26,383 nucleotides of DNA from CBDUXT01 sp965371245 (GCA_965371245.1 CBDUXT010000080.1:1-26383); one strand, 5' to 3'; positions 14,549 through 24,696 are shown, numbered from the stretch's first letter. Made by a program: numbers and translations. Notes: generated by a model not told the origin, from the letters alone.

Positions 14549-14554
14549 TATAAT
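14549..14554 (+). promoter_or_regulatory. Putative -10 box of the RND efflux operon
   Basis: A perfect TATAAT lies between the kinase stop (14458) and the adaptor start (14681), in gcaccTATAATtgcc. The -35 region (about 14526) is poor. It would give a leader of about 120 bases, and it implies the pump operon can be transcribed independently of the kinase gene. Confidence 0.4.
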
Positions 14555-14680
14555 TGCCCGACTGGGCGGGTGACGCCCTTGGCAGCGTGTCGAAGAAAGC
14601 CGGTGCCACACGTTTTCAACAGGCTCGTAGGTGCGACGACCGCCGGAGTTAGCGATCCGGTCCAGCTTCTAAAGGAAAGA

Positions 14681-15988
14681 ATGGCTGCCACGGCCTCAAC
14701 ATCTCGCAAGATCGTCGTCTCGCTCTTTTTGATCCTCCTGCTGATCGGCGGCGGAGCGGGCATCGGCGCGGCGCTCTTCGCCCTACGTGCGGAGCCGCCG
14801 CGGCGCGATCTTGCCGCGATGCCGCCGCTCGTGGAAGTCATGGTTGTTCGCGCCGAGGACGTTGTGGAACGCTTCATCGGATATGGAACCGCGCGGGCGA
14901 TTCGCAGCGCGAACCTGGCGTCGGAGGTGTCGGCCACGGTGCTCGAACGCGTCGATGGCATTCGCGCCGGCTCACGGGTCACCGAGGCGCAGCCGCTCTT
15001 TAGGTTGGACGATCGCGCGTATCGACACGCTCTCACGCGGGCGAAGGCCCTGGCGGCGGGTCAGCAGGCAGCGCTGGACGAACTCGACGCCGACCAGAAG
15101 GGGCTCGACGGACTGATCGCAACGGTCGAGCACGAGCTTCGCGTCGCGCGCGACGAACGCGCGCGCGTGGCGGACCTGTTCGAGCGCGACCTGGCCGCCC
15201 GAAAGGAGTACGACTTCGCCAACCTCGCCTACCAGCAGGTGCTTCGAATCGGGCAGGCCTACCGGCGGGAGGCGTCCGCCTACGCGCCTCGTCGCGCGGG
15301 CATCCTTGCCGCCAAACGCGCGTTCGAGGCGGAGGCCGCGATTGCTCAGCTGGATATCGAGCGATGTGAAATCAGGGCGCCGTTTGCCGGCCGCCTGGAA
15401 TCAGTCGCCATCGAGGAGGGTGATCACGTGGCGTCGGGCACCGTGGCGGCCACGCTCATCGATCCATCGAAGGTGGAGGTGCCGATCCGGCTGCGGATGG
15501 GCGTCTATGCCCATACGAGCGTGGGCGCAACCTGCCGCCTGTTCTCCGAGAGTACGCCCGACGTGTCCTGGCAGGGAACGGTGGCGCGGATCGCGCCCAG
15601 CGCGGATGAGCAGACACGCACGTTTGCCGCCTATGTTCTGGTGGACAACACAGCGCATCTGGTTCCGCTTGTACCAGGGGCGTTTGTGCGGGCCGAGGTG
15701 TTTGGACCCGTTCATCCCGGCGCGCTGCTCGTCCCGCGAAGCGCGTGCCGTGGGGGGCATGTCTTCGTGTGCGAGGGCGGCGTCGCCCGGCGTCGGCCGG
15801 TGACGCAACTTCGTTTTGTCCAGGAAGGCGTTGTTGTTCGCGGTGAACTGTCCGGCGGCGACCAGGTCATTTTGTCGCATCTGGACTCGTTGGTGGACGG
15901 AGCGCTGGTCCGTACCAACCTCAGCGAGTCGGTGGCCAGGAACCCGAGCGGCTCATCCCGCCCCAAGAGCACGTCCGCATCGCCATGA
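14681..15988 (+). CDS. RND efflux periplasmic adaptor (membrane fusion protein, HlyD/AcrA family)
   Basis: This 435-residue adaptor bridges the RND permease to an outer-membrane channel. An N-terminal signal-anchor helix lies at about 10-31 (IVVSLFLILLLIGGGAGIGAAL), with no lipobox cysteine. The lipoyl/barrel-sandwich halves are around ANLASEVSATVLERVDGIRAG and CEIRAPFAGRLESVAIEEGD. They flank an Ala/Arg-rich helical hairpin with RARVADLFERDLAARKEYD. The beta-barrel and membrane-proximal domains complete the C-terminus (LVPLVPGAFVRAEVFG). The start is ATG 14681, with aaaggaaag immediately upstream; a longer frame from GTG 14570 would add 37 residues before the membrane anchor and is unlikely. 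Its stop overlaps the permease start by four bases (ATGA), so the two are translationally coupled. Confidence 0.88.
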   Translation: MAATASTSRKIVVSLFLILLLIGGGAGIGAALFALRAEPPRRDLAAMPPLVEVMVVRAEDVVERFIGYGTARAIRSANLASEVSATVLERVDGIRAGSRVTEAQPLFRLDDRAYRHALTRAKALAAGQQAALDELDADQKGLDGLIATVEHELRVARDERARVADLFERDLAARKEYDFANLAYQQVLRIGQAYRREASAYAPRRAGILAAKRAFEAEAAIAQLDIERCEIRAPFAGRLESVAIEEGDHVASGTVAATLIDPSKVEVPIRLRMGVYAHTSVGATCRLFSESTPDVSWQGTVARIAPSADEQTRTFAAYVLVDNTAHLVPLVPGAFVRAEVFGPVHPGALLVPRSACRGGHVFVCEGGVARRRPVTQLRFVQEGVVVRGELSGGDQVILSHLDSLVDGALVRTNLSESVARNPSGSSRPKSTSASP

Positions 15989-18900
15989 AATCGCTCCCGC
16001 GCTTCAGCGTCGAAAACCCCGTCCTGGTCAACCTGTTCATGGCGACCATCCTGGTGGGAGGCACGTACTCCGGCTTTACGCTCGTGCGCGAGATGTTCCC
16101 GGAGTCGCGCCCCAGTCGCGTGCTGATCACGACGACCTATCCCGGTGCGACGCCCGCGGACGTGGAAAAGGGCATCACGCTGAAGATCGAGGAGCAGATC
16201 AAGGATATCGATGGCGTGGACAAAATCCGCTCGACGATCACCGAGGGTGAAAGCGTCATCCTGGTCGAGATGGTGAGCGGCTTCGACGACATCGACCAGG
16301 CGGTCAACGATGTCAAGGCCGCCATCGATTCCATTCCACCGGAAGACTTCCCCGAGGAGGCGCTGGAGAGCAACGTTTCCAAGTTCGAGCCGCGATTCCC
16401 CGTCATCCGCGTGTCACTCTTTGGCGACCTGGGGGACCGGGCGCTCAAGACGCTTGGCGAACGCCTCCGCGACGACCTGCTCGCCCTGCCGGGGATCACC
16501 AACGTGAGCCTCAGCGGCACGCGCAAGGACGAGATCAGCGTCGAGGTTCGCCCCGGTCGGCTCGTCAAGTTCGGCCTGTCGTTTGCGGACGTGTCGGACG
16601 CGATCGCACAGAGCAATCTGGACCTACCCGGCGGGCTCTTGCGCACATCCACCGCCAATATCTCAGTGCGGACGCTGGGCGAAAAAGACCGGGGTGAAGA
16701 ACTATACGACATTGTCGTGCGAAGCGACCCGAGTGGGCGCGTGATTCACCTGCGTGACGTGGCCACCATCGTTGACGGGTTTGAGGACGTCGAACTCGGC
16801 GGACATTTCAACGGGTCTCCCGCTGTCAGCGCGACGGTCTTCAAGACCGCGGACCAGGACGCGATCGAGATCGCCGCCCTGGTGCGCGCGATCGTCGCCG
16901 GGAAGATGGGGCGGCCGCTGGAACGGGCTTGGCTGGAGGGGCTTGTGGCACGCTTTTCGAGCCGGGACGTCGTTCGGGAGGTCTACGAGCGAGCGGCGAG
17001 CGATCCCTACCCCCCGTCGATCGGGGTTGCGACGCACACCGACTTGTCGCGGTTCATCGAAGGGCGCTTGGACCTGCTCACCCGCAACGGCGCATGGGGA
17101 CTTCTTTTGGTGTTCCTTTCGCTTCTGGCGTTCCTTCATTGGCGCGTTGCCTTCTGGGTCATGATGGGGCTGGTACTGGCGATTATGGGTTCGCTGATCG
17201 TGATGCGGCTGGTGGGGCAGACGCTCAACCTCATCACCATGCTCGGGCTGATCATCGTGTTGGGGTTGCTGGTCGATGACGCGATCATCGTGTCGGAGCA
17301 CGTCTACAGCAAAGTCGAGGCGGGTGTCCAGCCAAAGCCGGCAGCGATCGCGGGCACCGAGGAAGTAACCTGGCCCGTCGTGTGCGCGATCCTGACCACC
17401 ATCGTCGCCTTCGTTCCACTGACGTTCATCGAGGGGCAGATGGGCGACTGGATGAGCGTGCTACCGGTGGTCGTCTGCGTGGCACTTTCCGTGTCCCTTG
17501 TCGAGGCACTGACGATTCTCCCGTCGCACCTGGCCCACGGTCTTAGACCGCTGCGCGCGAAAAACGAAGACCCAAGCGTTCCGCGCGGGGCCTTGCGAAC
17601 GTGGATTGCCCGCCTGCGCGGGGCGGACGGCGGCATCCTGATGCCACGGCTGCGTCGTCTCTACGAGCGGGTGCTGCGCCGGGCGACGGGCTACCGCTAC
17701 GTGACGATGGCCGCCCTGTTAGGGGCCGTTCTTGTGGTGGCCGGTGTCGTGGCGGGCGACCACGTTCCGTTTGTCTTCCTCCAAAAAATCGACTCGGAGA
17801 CGGTCATCGCGAACTTGAAGATGAGCGTCGGGACGCCCGTGTCGAAGACGCGCGAGGCCATCCAGGCGATCGAGCGCGCGACGCTCGGTTTGAGCGAACG
17901 CAAGACGGTGCTGACACTGTTCGGCTCGCAGGAGAGCACGGACGGCGGACTCTCGACCACGCAGTCGCATTTGGGGCAGATGTTCCTCGAGCTACTAGCT
18001 AGCGATCAGCGCGGACGAACCAGCGACGAGATCGTCCAGCAGTTACGGACCGACACCACGGACATCCCCGGCGTGGACAAGCTGCGGTACACAACGGTGA
18101 GCGGCGGTCCGGGCGGGGCGCCGATCCATCTGGAGATCAGCGGGGACAGACCCGAGGATCTGACCGAGGTGTCCAAGGAGTTCCAGGCGCGGCTCGCGGG
18201 GTTTGACGGCGTGTTCGACATCGTGGATGACTTCGACGCCGGTCGTCCCGAGGTGCAGATCGAACTGTTCGAGTCGGCCCGGGCGCTCGGCTTGACGACG
18301 CAGTCGCTGGCGACGCAGGTTCGGTCGGCCTTTTACGGCGTCGAGGCGCGGAAGGTTCAGCGACGGCGCGAGGACGTCAAGATCATGGTTCGGTATCCGC
18401 CTGACTATCGACGGCGAATCCACGACATCGAGATGCTGCGGGTGGCCACCCCGTCCGGGCAGCTCGTGCCGTTTACCGAGGTCGCTCGCCTGACGGAGGG
18501 AAGCGGGTATGCCTCCATCAAGCGAACGGACCAGCGTAGGACCGTGACGGTAACGGCCGATGTCGATACGAACGTGTCCAACTCCCATCGGGTGATCGCC
18601 GACCTGACCGGCTACTTCCCCGATATTCTGCGGCGCTATCCGGGGGTTCAGTTGGCGTTCGGTGGGCAGAAGCTGGAGACCACAAAGTCCTTCGGGTCAC
18701 TGAAACACAGCTTCGTGATCGCGCTTCTGTTGATCTATGTGATTCTGGCGGGGCTGTTTCGCAGCTACATCCAGCCGGCGATTGTCATGGCCGTGATTCC
18801 GTTTGGTCTGATCGGCGCGGTGGCCGGGCACTTCGTGATGGGGTATCCGCTGACGATCCTCTCGATGATCGGCACGGTCGCCCTGACGGGGATCGTGGTC

Positions 18901-19248
18901 AACGACTCGATGATTCTGGTGACCTTCATCAATCATCGCGTCAGGGACGGCGTGCCGATTCACGAAGCGGTTATCCAGGGCGGGCGGAGCCGACTGCGGC
19001 CCATCTTGTTGACCTCGGCGACGACGGTGTTGGGAATTGCGCCACTGATGATGGAGACGTCGTTTCAGGCGAAGTTCATGATCCCCATGGGCGTCTCGAT
19101 TTCGGCCGGCTTGATCTTTGCCACGGTCTTGACACTCGTGGCCATCCCCTGCATGTATCTGATTGTAAACGACTTCGAGCAAATCGCTGCGTGGGTGTGG
19201 CGCATTCTCCTTGGCATTCCCTGTCCCGTGTCTTCGATAACCCGTTGA
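15985..19248 (+). CDS. RND efflux permease (AcrB/HAE-like)
   Basis: This 1087-residue inner-membrane pump has twelve expected helices and two large periplasmic loops. The N-terminus FSVENPVLVNLFMATILVGG and the YPGATPADVEKGI and IDGVDKIRS motifs are typical. Proton-relay aspartates are D431 and D432 in GLLVDDAIIVSEH. In the second half, where AcrB has the TM10 lysine (K940), this protein reads GIVVNDSMILV with N973/D974. It therefore belongs to the VND-type RND subgroup rather than the classical AcrB group. Substrates cannot be predicted. ATG 15985 overlaps the adaptor stop. No TolC-like channel gene follows; the next gene is convergent. Energised by the proton gradient, the pump would export small molecules or lipids across the envelope. 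Confidence 0.9.
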   Translation: MKSLPRFSVENPVLVNLFMATILVGGTYSGFTLVREMFPESRPSRVLITTTYPGATPADVEKGITLKIEEQIKDIDGVDKIRSTITEGESVILVEMVSGFDDIDQAVNDVKAAIDSIPPEDFPEEALESNVSKFEPRFPVIRVSLFGDLGDRALKTLGERLRDDLLALPGITNVSLSGTRKDEISVEVRPGRLVKFGLSFADVSDAIAQSNLDLPGGLLRTSTANISVRTLGEKDRGEELYDIVVRSDPSGRVIHLRDVATIVDGFEDVELGGHFNGSPAVSATVFKTADQDAIEIAALVRAIVAGKMGRPLERAWLEGLVARFSSRDVVREVYERAASDPYPPSIGVATHTDLSRFIEGRLDLLTRNGAWGLLLVFLSLLAFLHWRVAFWVMMGLVLAIMGSLIVMRLVGQTLNLITMLGLIIVLGLLVDDAIIVSEHVYSKVEAGVQPKPAAIAGTEEVTWPVVCAILTTIVAFVPLTFIEGQMGDWMSVLPVVVCVALSVSLVEALTILPSHLAHGLRPLRAKNEDPSVPRGALRTWIARLRGADGGILMPRLRRLYERVLRRATGYRYVTMAALLGAVLVVAGVVAGDHVPFVFLQKIDSETVIANLKMSVGTPVSKTREAIQAIERATLGLSERKTVLTLFGSQESTDGGLSTTQSHLGQMFLELLASDQRGRTSDEIVQQLRTDTTDIPGVDKLRYTTVSGGPGGAPIHLEISGDRPEDLTEVSKEFQARLAGFDGVFDIVDDFDAGRPEVQIELFESARALGLTTQSLATQVRSAFYGVEARKVQRRREDVKIMVRYPPDYRRRIHDIEMLRVATPSGQLVPFTEVARLTEGSGYASIKRTDQRRTVTVTADVDTNVSNSHRVIADLTGYFPDILRRYPGVQLAFGGQKLETTKSFGSLKHSFVIALLLIYVILAGLFRSYIQPAIVMAVIPFGLIGAVAGHFVMGYPLTILSMIGTVALTGIVVNDSMILVTFINHRVRDGVPIHEAVIQGGRSRLRPILLTSATTVLGIAPLMMETSFQAKFMIPMGVSISAGLIFATVLTLVAIPCMYLIVNDFEQIAAWVWRILLGIPCPVSSITR

Positions 19249-19258
19249 AGAAACGTTG

Positions 19259-19284
19259 GGTTCGTCATAACCCTTCACATACAC
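19259..19284 (+). repeat. Dispersed 26-bp repeat, copy B
   Basis: This matches 135-160 at 23 of 26 positions and begins ten bases after the permease stop. The shared core is ggttcgtcat plus acccttc and atacac. Its position right behind a gene end is similar to copy A, which lies behind the possible gene tail at the left edge. Confidence 0.5.
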
Positions 19285-19334
19285 ACTCCTTTGGCCGGTC
19301 GGCCTTACGGTCGGAGGGGGACGCCAGGTCAGAG

Positions 19335-19354
19335 CCGCAGGCGCCAGCCTGCGG
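19335..19354. repeat. Hairpin between convergent genes
   Basis: ccgcaggc and gcctgcgg pair perfectly around a four-base loop. It lies in the 119-base gap between the convergent ends of the RND permease and the secreted protein. It could stop transcription from either side, but no T-tract accompanies it, so a REP-like repeat is equally likely. Confidence 0.4.
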
Positions 19355-19367
19355 ACCCGTGCGACAC

Positions 19368-20810
19368 CTATTCACCCGGCTGTTTGGGGTCTGCCGGCGT
19401 TGGTGCTTTCTTCGTGAGCCGCGTGGCGTTCTCTCGGACGGCCTGGGGGGAGAAGCTCACGACGACCCAGTCATCGATGACTTTCACGGCAGGTCCAAGA
19501 AGGCCGAACTGCAGGTACCACACGCCGTCGGGGTCGCGTTGAAGCCGGAGGAGTCCTTGGTCCGCCAGCCGCCTGCGGACCGGCTCGAGCAGCCGATCGA
19601 GGTTGGCTCGTAGCGTATCGGTGCCGCCGTCGGTGTGGAGCAGGATCGTCCAGGCCAGCGGAAGGTTGAGTGCATGGCGCGGGGCGTTGTGGATGACGAT
19701 CGGCCGCGTGAGATGCGCGTAAAGATCCTTGTCGATGGACAGGCCGGCTTCGCGCTCGATGGCGCGCCAGAAGCCATCGACACCCTCGCGGTCGCCGGGG
19801 CTTTGCGAGGCGAGGTAGGCTTTCTCGGCGCCGTCGAGCACGATTCGTGGGTGGTGATTGATCACGGCGAAGCCGCTGGCGGCGTCCGGGATGAGGTTCG
19901 GTTCGAGCATCCGCTCGAAGCGCGCGCCGGCATGGAGCAGCAAGTCGTCGCGCTGTTTGCGGCGCACCAGCCCGACGGCCTCGATGGAACGTCCCTTCCA
20001 ACCGATCGTCCAGAGGCCTCGCGTTGCGCCTCGAAGTTCGAGTGCCCCGAGCACGCCGTCGATTTTTCGAACGAGAAGCGTGTCGGCAGCGGCGCGAAGC
20101 CGTCCGATGTTGATCTGCCAGGCGACCGACGCGTCCAGTCCGTTCGCACGTTTGAAGGCCGCTGCGAACCAATCGTCATCATTGAGACGCGGAGCGCGCC
20201 GGGCGATCGCCTCGGCCATCCGCGGGAACGCGCCGTCGCCAATGGCGACGATGTAGTAGCCATCGACCGCCCCCCACGACAAGACCGCCCAGTCCGGAAG
20301 CCGCCGATCGCGAAGACGGAAGACTTTGCCGGCCGATCCCGGGGTCGTCGATAACTCGGTTTGGTTTTCGTTTGTGTAGGTGTTGAGCAAGTGTTGAATG
20401 CGACCTTCAACGCCCGCGTTGGCACGGCCGGTGTGAACAACGAGGGCGGCACGAAGGCCGGCAAGTTGGTGGCCGCCGTCGGTTCGCGGCGTGGCGGCGA
20501 TGTCGAAGAGTACAACGGCGTGGGGATGCTCGAGGACGACGGAGAAGGCCGCCAGCCCGTCGATCCACATCCGGCTGGTCGCGTCGATCCGGGAAAGAAG
20601 CCCCAGCCGATGAGCCTGGTCCGCCAGGAACCCGGTGAGCGCCAGGGCGGTGCCGGGCGGCGATTTCGAATCAGCGTCCGCCGGCGGGGAGGCGAACACG
20701 ACGGCCACCACGTCCGCAGGCACCGCCTCCACGATGGATGGCGGGATGGCTCGGGCGGCCGTGCCGGTTGAGGCCAACCACAGCATGCAGGTCAGCGCAC
20801 CAGCACGCAT
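19368..20810 (-). CDS. Secreted protein of unknown function
   Basis: The 480-residue product has an N-terminal signal peptide (MRAGALTCMLWLASTGTAARA, likely cut before IPPS), so it is exported. The mature protein starts IVEAVPADVVAVVFASPP, a pattern found in planctomycete DUF3352-like exported proteins; I suggest that only as a resemblance. It has alternating beta strands and helices, a DDDW-type acidic turn near residue 200 and no visible catalytic motif. The end (DDWVVVSFSPQAVRENATRL) is again typical of that style. I chose ATG 20810 because it sets a proper signal peptide; the frame upstream to 20930 runs through palindromes and is unlikely to be translated. No ribosome site is evident. 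It converges on the RND operon, with no functional link visible. Confidence 0.7.
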   Translation of the reverse strand: MRAGALTCMLWLASTGTAARAIPPSIVEAVPADVVAVVFASPPADADSKSPPGTALALTGFLADQAHRLGLLSRIDATSRMWIDGLAAFSVVLEHPHAVVLFDIAATPRTDGGHQLAGLRAALVVHTGRANAGVEGRIQHLLNTYTNENQTELSTTPGSAGKVFRLRDRRLPDWAVLSWGAVDGYYIVAIGDGAFPRMAEAIARRAPRLNDDDWFAAAFKRANGLDASVAWQINIGRLRAAADTLLVRKIDGVLGALELRGATRGLWTIGWKGRSIEAVGLVRRKQRDDLLLHAGARFERMLEPNLIPDAASGFAVINHHPRIVLDGAEKAYLASQSPGDREGVDGFWRAIEREAGLSIDKDLYAHLTRPIVIHNAPRHALNLPLAWTILLHTDGGTDTLRANLDRLLEPVRRRLADQGLLRLQRDPDGVWYLQFGLLGPAVKVIDDWVVVSFSPQAVRENATRLTKKAPTPADPKQPGE

Positions 20811-20825
20811 GACTTGATGGGCGCC

Positions 20826-20886
20826 ATGCTCACGCTTGCGTGAGCATAATCTGGGGGGCGTACGCACATGGCCACGCAAGCGTGGC
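20826..20886. repeat. Double hairpin repeat upstream of the secreted-protein gene
   Basis: The first hairpin has perfect ten-bp arms, atgctcacgc and gcgtgagcat, around TT (20826-20847). The second has seven-bp arms, gccacgc and gcgtggc, around AA (20871-20886). The perfect palindrome gcgtacgc (20858-20865) lies between them. The hairpins share the core cacgc-NN-gcgtg. This looks like a paired REP element placed in the 5' region of the minus-strand gene. The rest of 20887-21184 shows only the promoter-like box at 21173. Confidence 0.55.
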
Positions 20887-21172
20887 GAGGCCATCCTGAT
20901 ACGGAAAACCATCACATTCCTATCCCTCAAGTGACGTGTGTCGAACCGGTGGAATAGCCCCCACGGCGCCTCGACCGGTCAGTCTGCGATGATTGGCGAG
21001 AGTAGGCATCTTGATTGTTCCGGAAGCCTGTCGATTCACCGGCGACGGCGACCCGGCGCGTTCCGGCCAGCCAGCCACACGCACACCTCGGCTGTCATTG
21101 TACCCGTGAAGGCTGAAAGAGGGCTACCCTGGCGTATTAAGGTGTCCGGCCAACGTGCGGCCGCAATTGGGG

Positions 21173-21178
21173 TAAACT
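21173..21178 (+). promoter_or_regulatory. Putative -10 box (TAAACT) next to the histidine kinase start
   Basis: TAAACT ends six bases before ATG 21185, and there is no Shine-Dalgarno sequence. A transcript starting the usual six to seven bases downstream would begin at the start codon itself. Confidence 0.3.
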
Positions 21179-21184
21179 GATCGC

Positions 21185-22735
21185 ATGGGACGTCACCATT
21201 GGTTCCGCCGTTCTCTCGCGTGGAAGATCAGTCTGCTCTTTGGGACATCCGTCCTTCTGATCATCATCGTCACCCTGGTCTTTCCCTGGCTCCAGATGAC
21301 GGCGCTGAACGAGCAGGCCATCCTCCTGCAGGCCAAGCGGGTCGCATCGGTGGCGTATCAGGCGGTCGATCTTCGTGAGCCGTCCTGGATCGCGGCGCAG
21401 GCACGGCTGCGTGAGCGGTGGGCGCCGCTCGTGGGCGAGTTGGATCTTCCGCTCGAGCCCCCTCAACTGGTGGCGGCGGACTCGGTGTTGGGAACGGGGT
21501 TTCGGCGCGATGCGGTCGGTGTGCTGCGTCGCAACCGGGAGCAGCGATACTACTGGCGGTTGCAGCAGGACGAAACGGTGTTTCGCCTGGCCATGGGAAT
21601 CCGTGGCACGGACGCGGACGCCCACCCGCATCTCTTGCGCGGCATCATCGACGTGCGCCTGCCGATCTCCCGCGGCCCGGGTGTGTGGAACCTCGTGGTG
21701 ACGGTGCTGGCCGGGGCGAGCGGCGCGGTGCTGGCGATCCTGGTGTTCTATATGGTCACGCAGCGATTGGTGTTGTCTCCCGTGCATGTGCTGCGCCGGT
21801 TGGCCGAGCGAGTGACAAGTGGTGACATCAGCGTGCGATCGTCGATTTCCAGCCACGATGAGTTCGAGCAACTCTCGGACGCGTTCAATGAAATGTTGAT
21901 GCACCTCAAGTCCGCCCAGGACGAGCAAGAGAAGATCAACCGCTCGCTGGACGTCCGCCTCGGTGAACTCGCCGAAACGAACGTGGCGCTGTCTGAATCG
22001 AACCGACTCAAGAGCGAGTTTCTCACGAACGTCACGCACGAGCTGCGCACGCCTTTGGTGTCGATCATTGGGTTCGCCGAGTTGCTGCAGGACGCCCGCG
22101 AGAACCCGAACGCCGATCGCCGGCGGCTCGATCGCTACTCGCGGAATATTCTGACCTCGGGTCGCAGCCTGTTGGAGATCATCAACGACCTGCTGGATCT
22201 GGCAAAGATTGAGGCCGGGAAGATGGAGCTGCACCTCCTGGATTTCTCCCTCGCGGAGTTGTGTTCGGACTTGATCGATTTCGTCCGGCCGCTGGCGGAA
22301 AAGCGCAACCAGCGCCTGGCCTTGGAGTTGGGGGAGGATCTTCCCACTTGCCACAGCGACTCCGGAAAGATCAAGCAGATTCTCTACAACCTGCTCAGTA
22401 ACGCCGTCAAGTTTACGCCGACAGGCGGGGGGGTGTCGCTGTCGGTTTCGCGAAACGGCGACGATCGTTTCCGCCTGGTCGTTTCGGACACCGGCCCCGG
22501 CATTCCTGAAGACCAACGGGAGGCCATCTTCGAGAAGTTCTTGCAGCTTGACTCATCGAGAACGCGCGAGCACGGGGGGACCGGGCTGGGGCTGGCGATC
22601 ACCAGCGACCTTGTCCAGGTGCTCGGCGGGCGGATCGAGCTGGCGGCTCAACCGGGTCCGGGCGCGAGCTTCCTCGTGGAATTGCCCACGTCGATCACGG
22701 GACCCTCGCCGCGCACGCGGACCGGTTTGATGTAG
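21185..22735 (+). CDS. Sensor histidine kinase, orphan
   Basis: This 516-residue inner-membrane sensor has its first helix at about 15-38 and a periplasmic domain of about 120 residues with no family I can name. A second helix lies near 163-188, followed by HAMP (RLVLSPVHVLRRLAERVTSG), a coiled linker and HisKA with phospho-acceptor His285 in FLTNVTHELRTPL. The HATPase domain has the N box NLLSNAVKF with Asn406, the G1 box DTGPGIP with Asp435, and the G2 box GGTGLGLAI. All catalytic motifs are intact. No response regulator gene lies next to it, so its partner must be elsewhere. The start ATG is closely preceded by a -10-like box and lacks a ribosome site. The next gene starts about 120 bases later and is unrelated. 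Confidence 0.9.
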   Translation: MGRHHWFRRSLAWKISLLFGTSVLLIIIVTLVFPWLQMTALNEQAILLQAKRVASVAYQAVDLREPSWIAAQARLRERWAPLVGELDLPLEPPQLVAADSVLGTGFRRDAVGVLRRNREQRYYWRLQQDETVFRLAMGIRGTDADAHPHLLRGIIDVRLPISRGPGVWNLVVTVLAGASGAVLAILVFYMVTQRLVLSPVHVLRRLAERVTSGDISVRSSISSHDEFEQLSDAFNEMLMHLKSAQDEQEKINRSLDVRLGELAETNVALSESNRLKSEFLTNVTHELRTPLVSIIGFAELLQDARENPNADRRRLDRYSRNILTSGRSLLEIINDLLDLAKIEAGKMELHLLDFSLAELCSDLIDFVRPLAEKRNQRLALELGEDLPTCHSDSGKIKQILYNLLSNAVKFTPTGGGVSLSVSRNGDDRFRLVVSDTGPGIPEDQREAIFEKFLQLDSSRTREHGGTGLGLAITSDLVQVLGGRIELAAQPGPGASFLVELPTSITGPSPRTRTGLM

Positions 22736-22774
22736 CCGAGTTTGTTCACGCTGGAAAGTCGGGCGGGGGACACC

Positions 22775-22780
22775 TAGAAT
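22775..22780 (+). promoter_or_regulatory. Putative -10 box (TAGAAT) upstream of the small frameshifted gene
   Basis: In cacCTAGAATctc, 71 bases before ATG 22852. A second similar box, TAGCAT (22834-22839), lies 12 bases before that ATG. No good -35 is visible for either. Confidence 0.3.
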
Positions 22781-22851
22781 CTCTTGCCGCCGAGGCTCGG
22801 GGCGTACCTTGTTGAACCCGGTCCGGCGAGCCGCTAGCATACCGGACGATC

Positions 22852-23152
22852 ATGCACGACGTTCTTACCGCACGGTCGTCCAAGGATGTGGCGTGGGCGA
22901 CCGACTCGCAATCGGCCCTCTCGGGCTTTCTCCGGCTTGGTGTGGTCGTGCTGGCGGTCATGGCCCGGGGTGGTGTTTCTCGCGTCGCTTCGGCGTCGAT
23001 TCCGCGACGAGGCTTCCGGGGTTCTGCCGCCGTTTTCGTTGGCTGAGCTTCGGAGCCTGAAGGAAACCGGAACCGTCAACTCGGCGGAATACGAATCGCT
23101 GCGCCGCTTTGCGGTGGAGGGGCCGGGTTCCGGCGGAGGCGCCAAAGCGTAG
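22852..23152 (+). pseudogene. Small membrane protein with SHOCT-like tail, apparently frameshifted
   Basis: Two overlapping frames together make one sensible protein. From ATG 22852 the first frame gives a soluble lead and the start of a membrane helix (FLRLGVVVLAVMA). The frame one base further gives VVFLASLRRRFRDE, followed by LPPFSLAELRSLKETGTVNS and AEYESLRRFAVE. That tail resembles the short C-terminal domain in which a helix, a GxI/V turn and a second helix follow a membrane anchor (SHOCT-like). The join must fall near 22965-22975, at the run cccgggg, suggesting a one-base indel, either a sequencing error or a real mutation. An alternative is that only 22886-23152 is translated. The function is unknown. 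The gene sits directly upstream of the clpX promoter region. Confidence 0.4.
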
Positions 23153-23160
23153 CTTCGCCC

Positions 23161-23166
23161 TATAAT
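23161..23166 (+). promoter_or_regulatory. Putative -10 box of clpX
   Basis: A perfect TATAAT lies in cgcccTATAATatg, about 100 bases before the clpX ATG and just after the preceding gene's stop. The -35 region is poor. It implies that clpX has its own promoter and a leader of about 90 bases. Confidence 0.45.
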
Positions 23167-23265
23167 ATGTTTCAGTGGACCCCACCAACGTGACGATATC
23201 CCCGCGCTGGTGGACAAAAACGGTTTGACGGCCGGTTCGACGCCACAGACGATCAGGAGCAGGCA

Positions 23266-24558
<1,293 letters not shown>

Positions 24559-24696
24559 CCTCACGCCTCTTTCGTATCGTACCCTTGATCGATGGCGCAG
24601 ACCGCTACAAGCGGTTCTACCGCGATGGACCGACCCAATTGGGGGACGGTACCCGCGGAGTCGATGACCTGGATGCGCTAGGGTGGTGAGCCGACT

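Noticed and set aside
14570..14680. N-terminal extension of the RND adaptor
   Set aside because: ATG 14681 has a strong ribosome site and is followed directly by the signal anchor; the longer form would place 37 residues before it.
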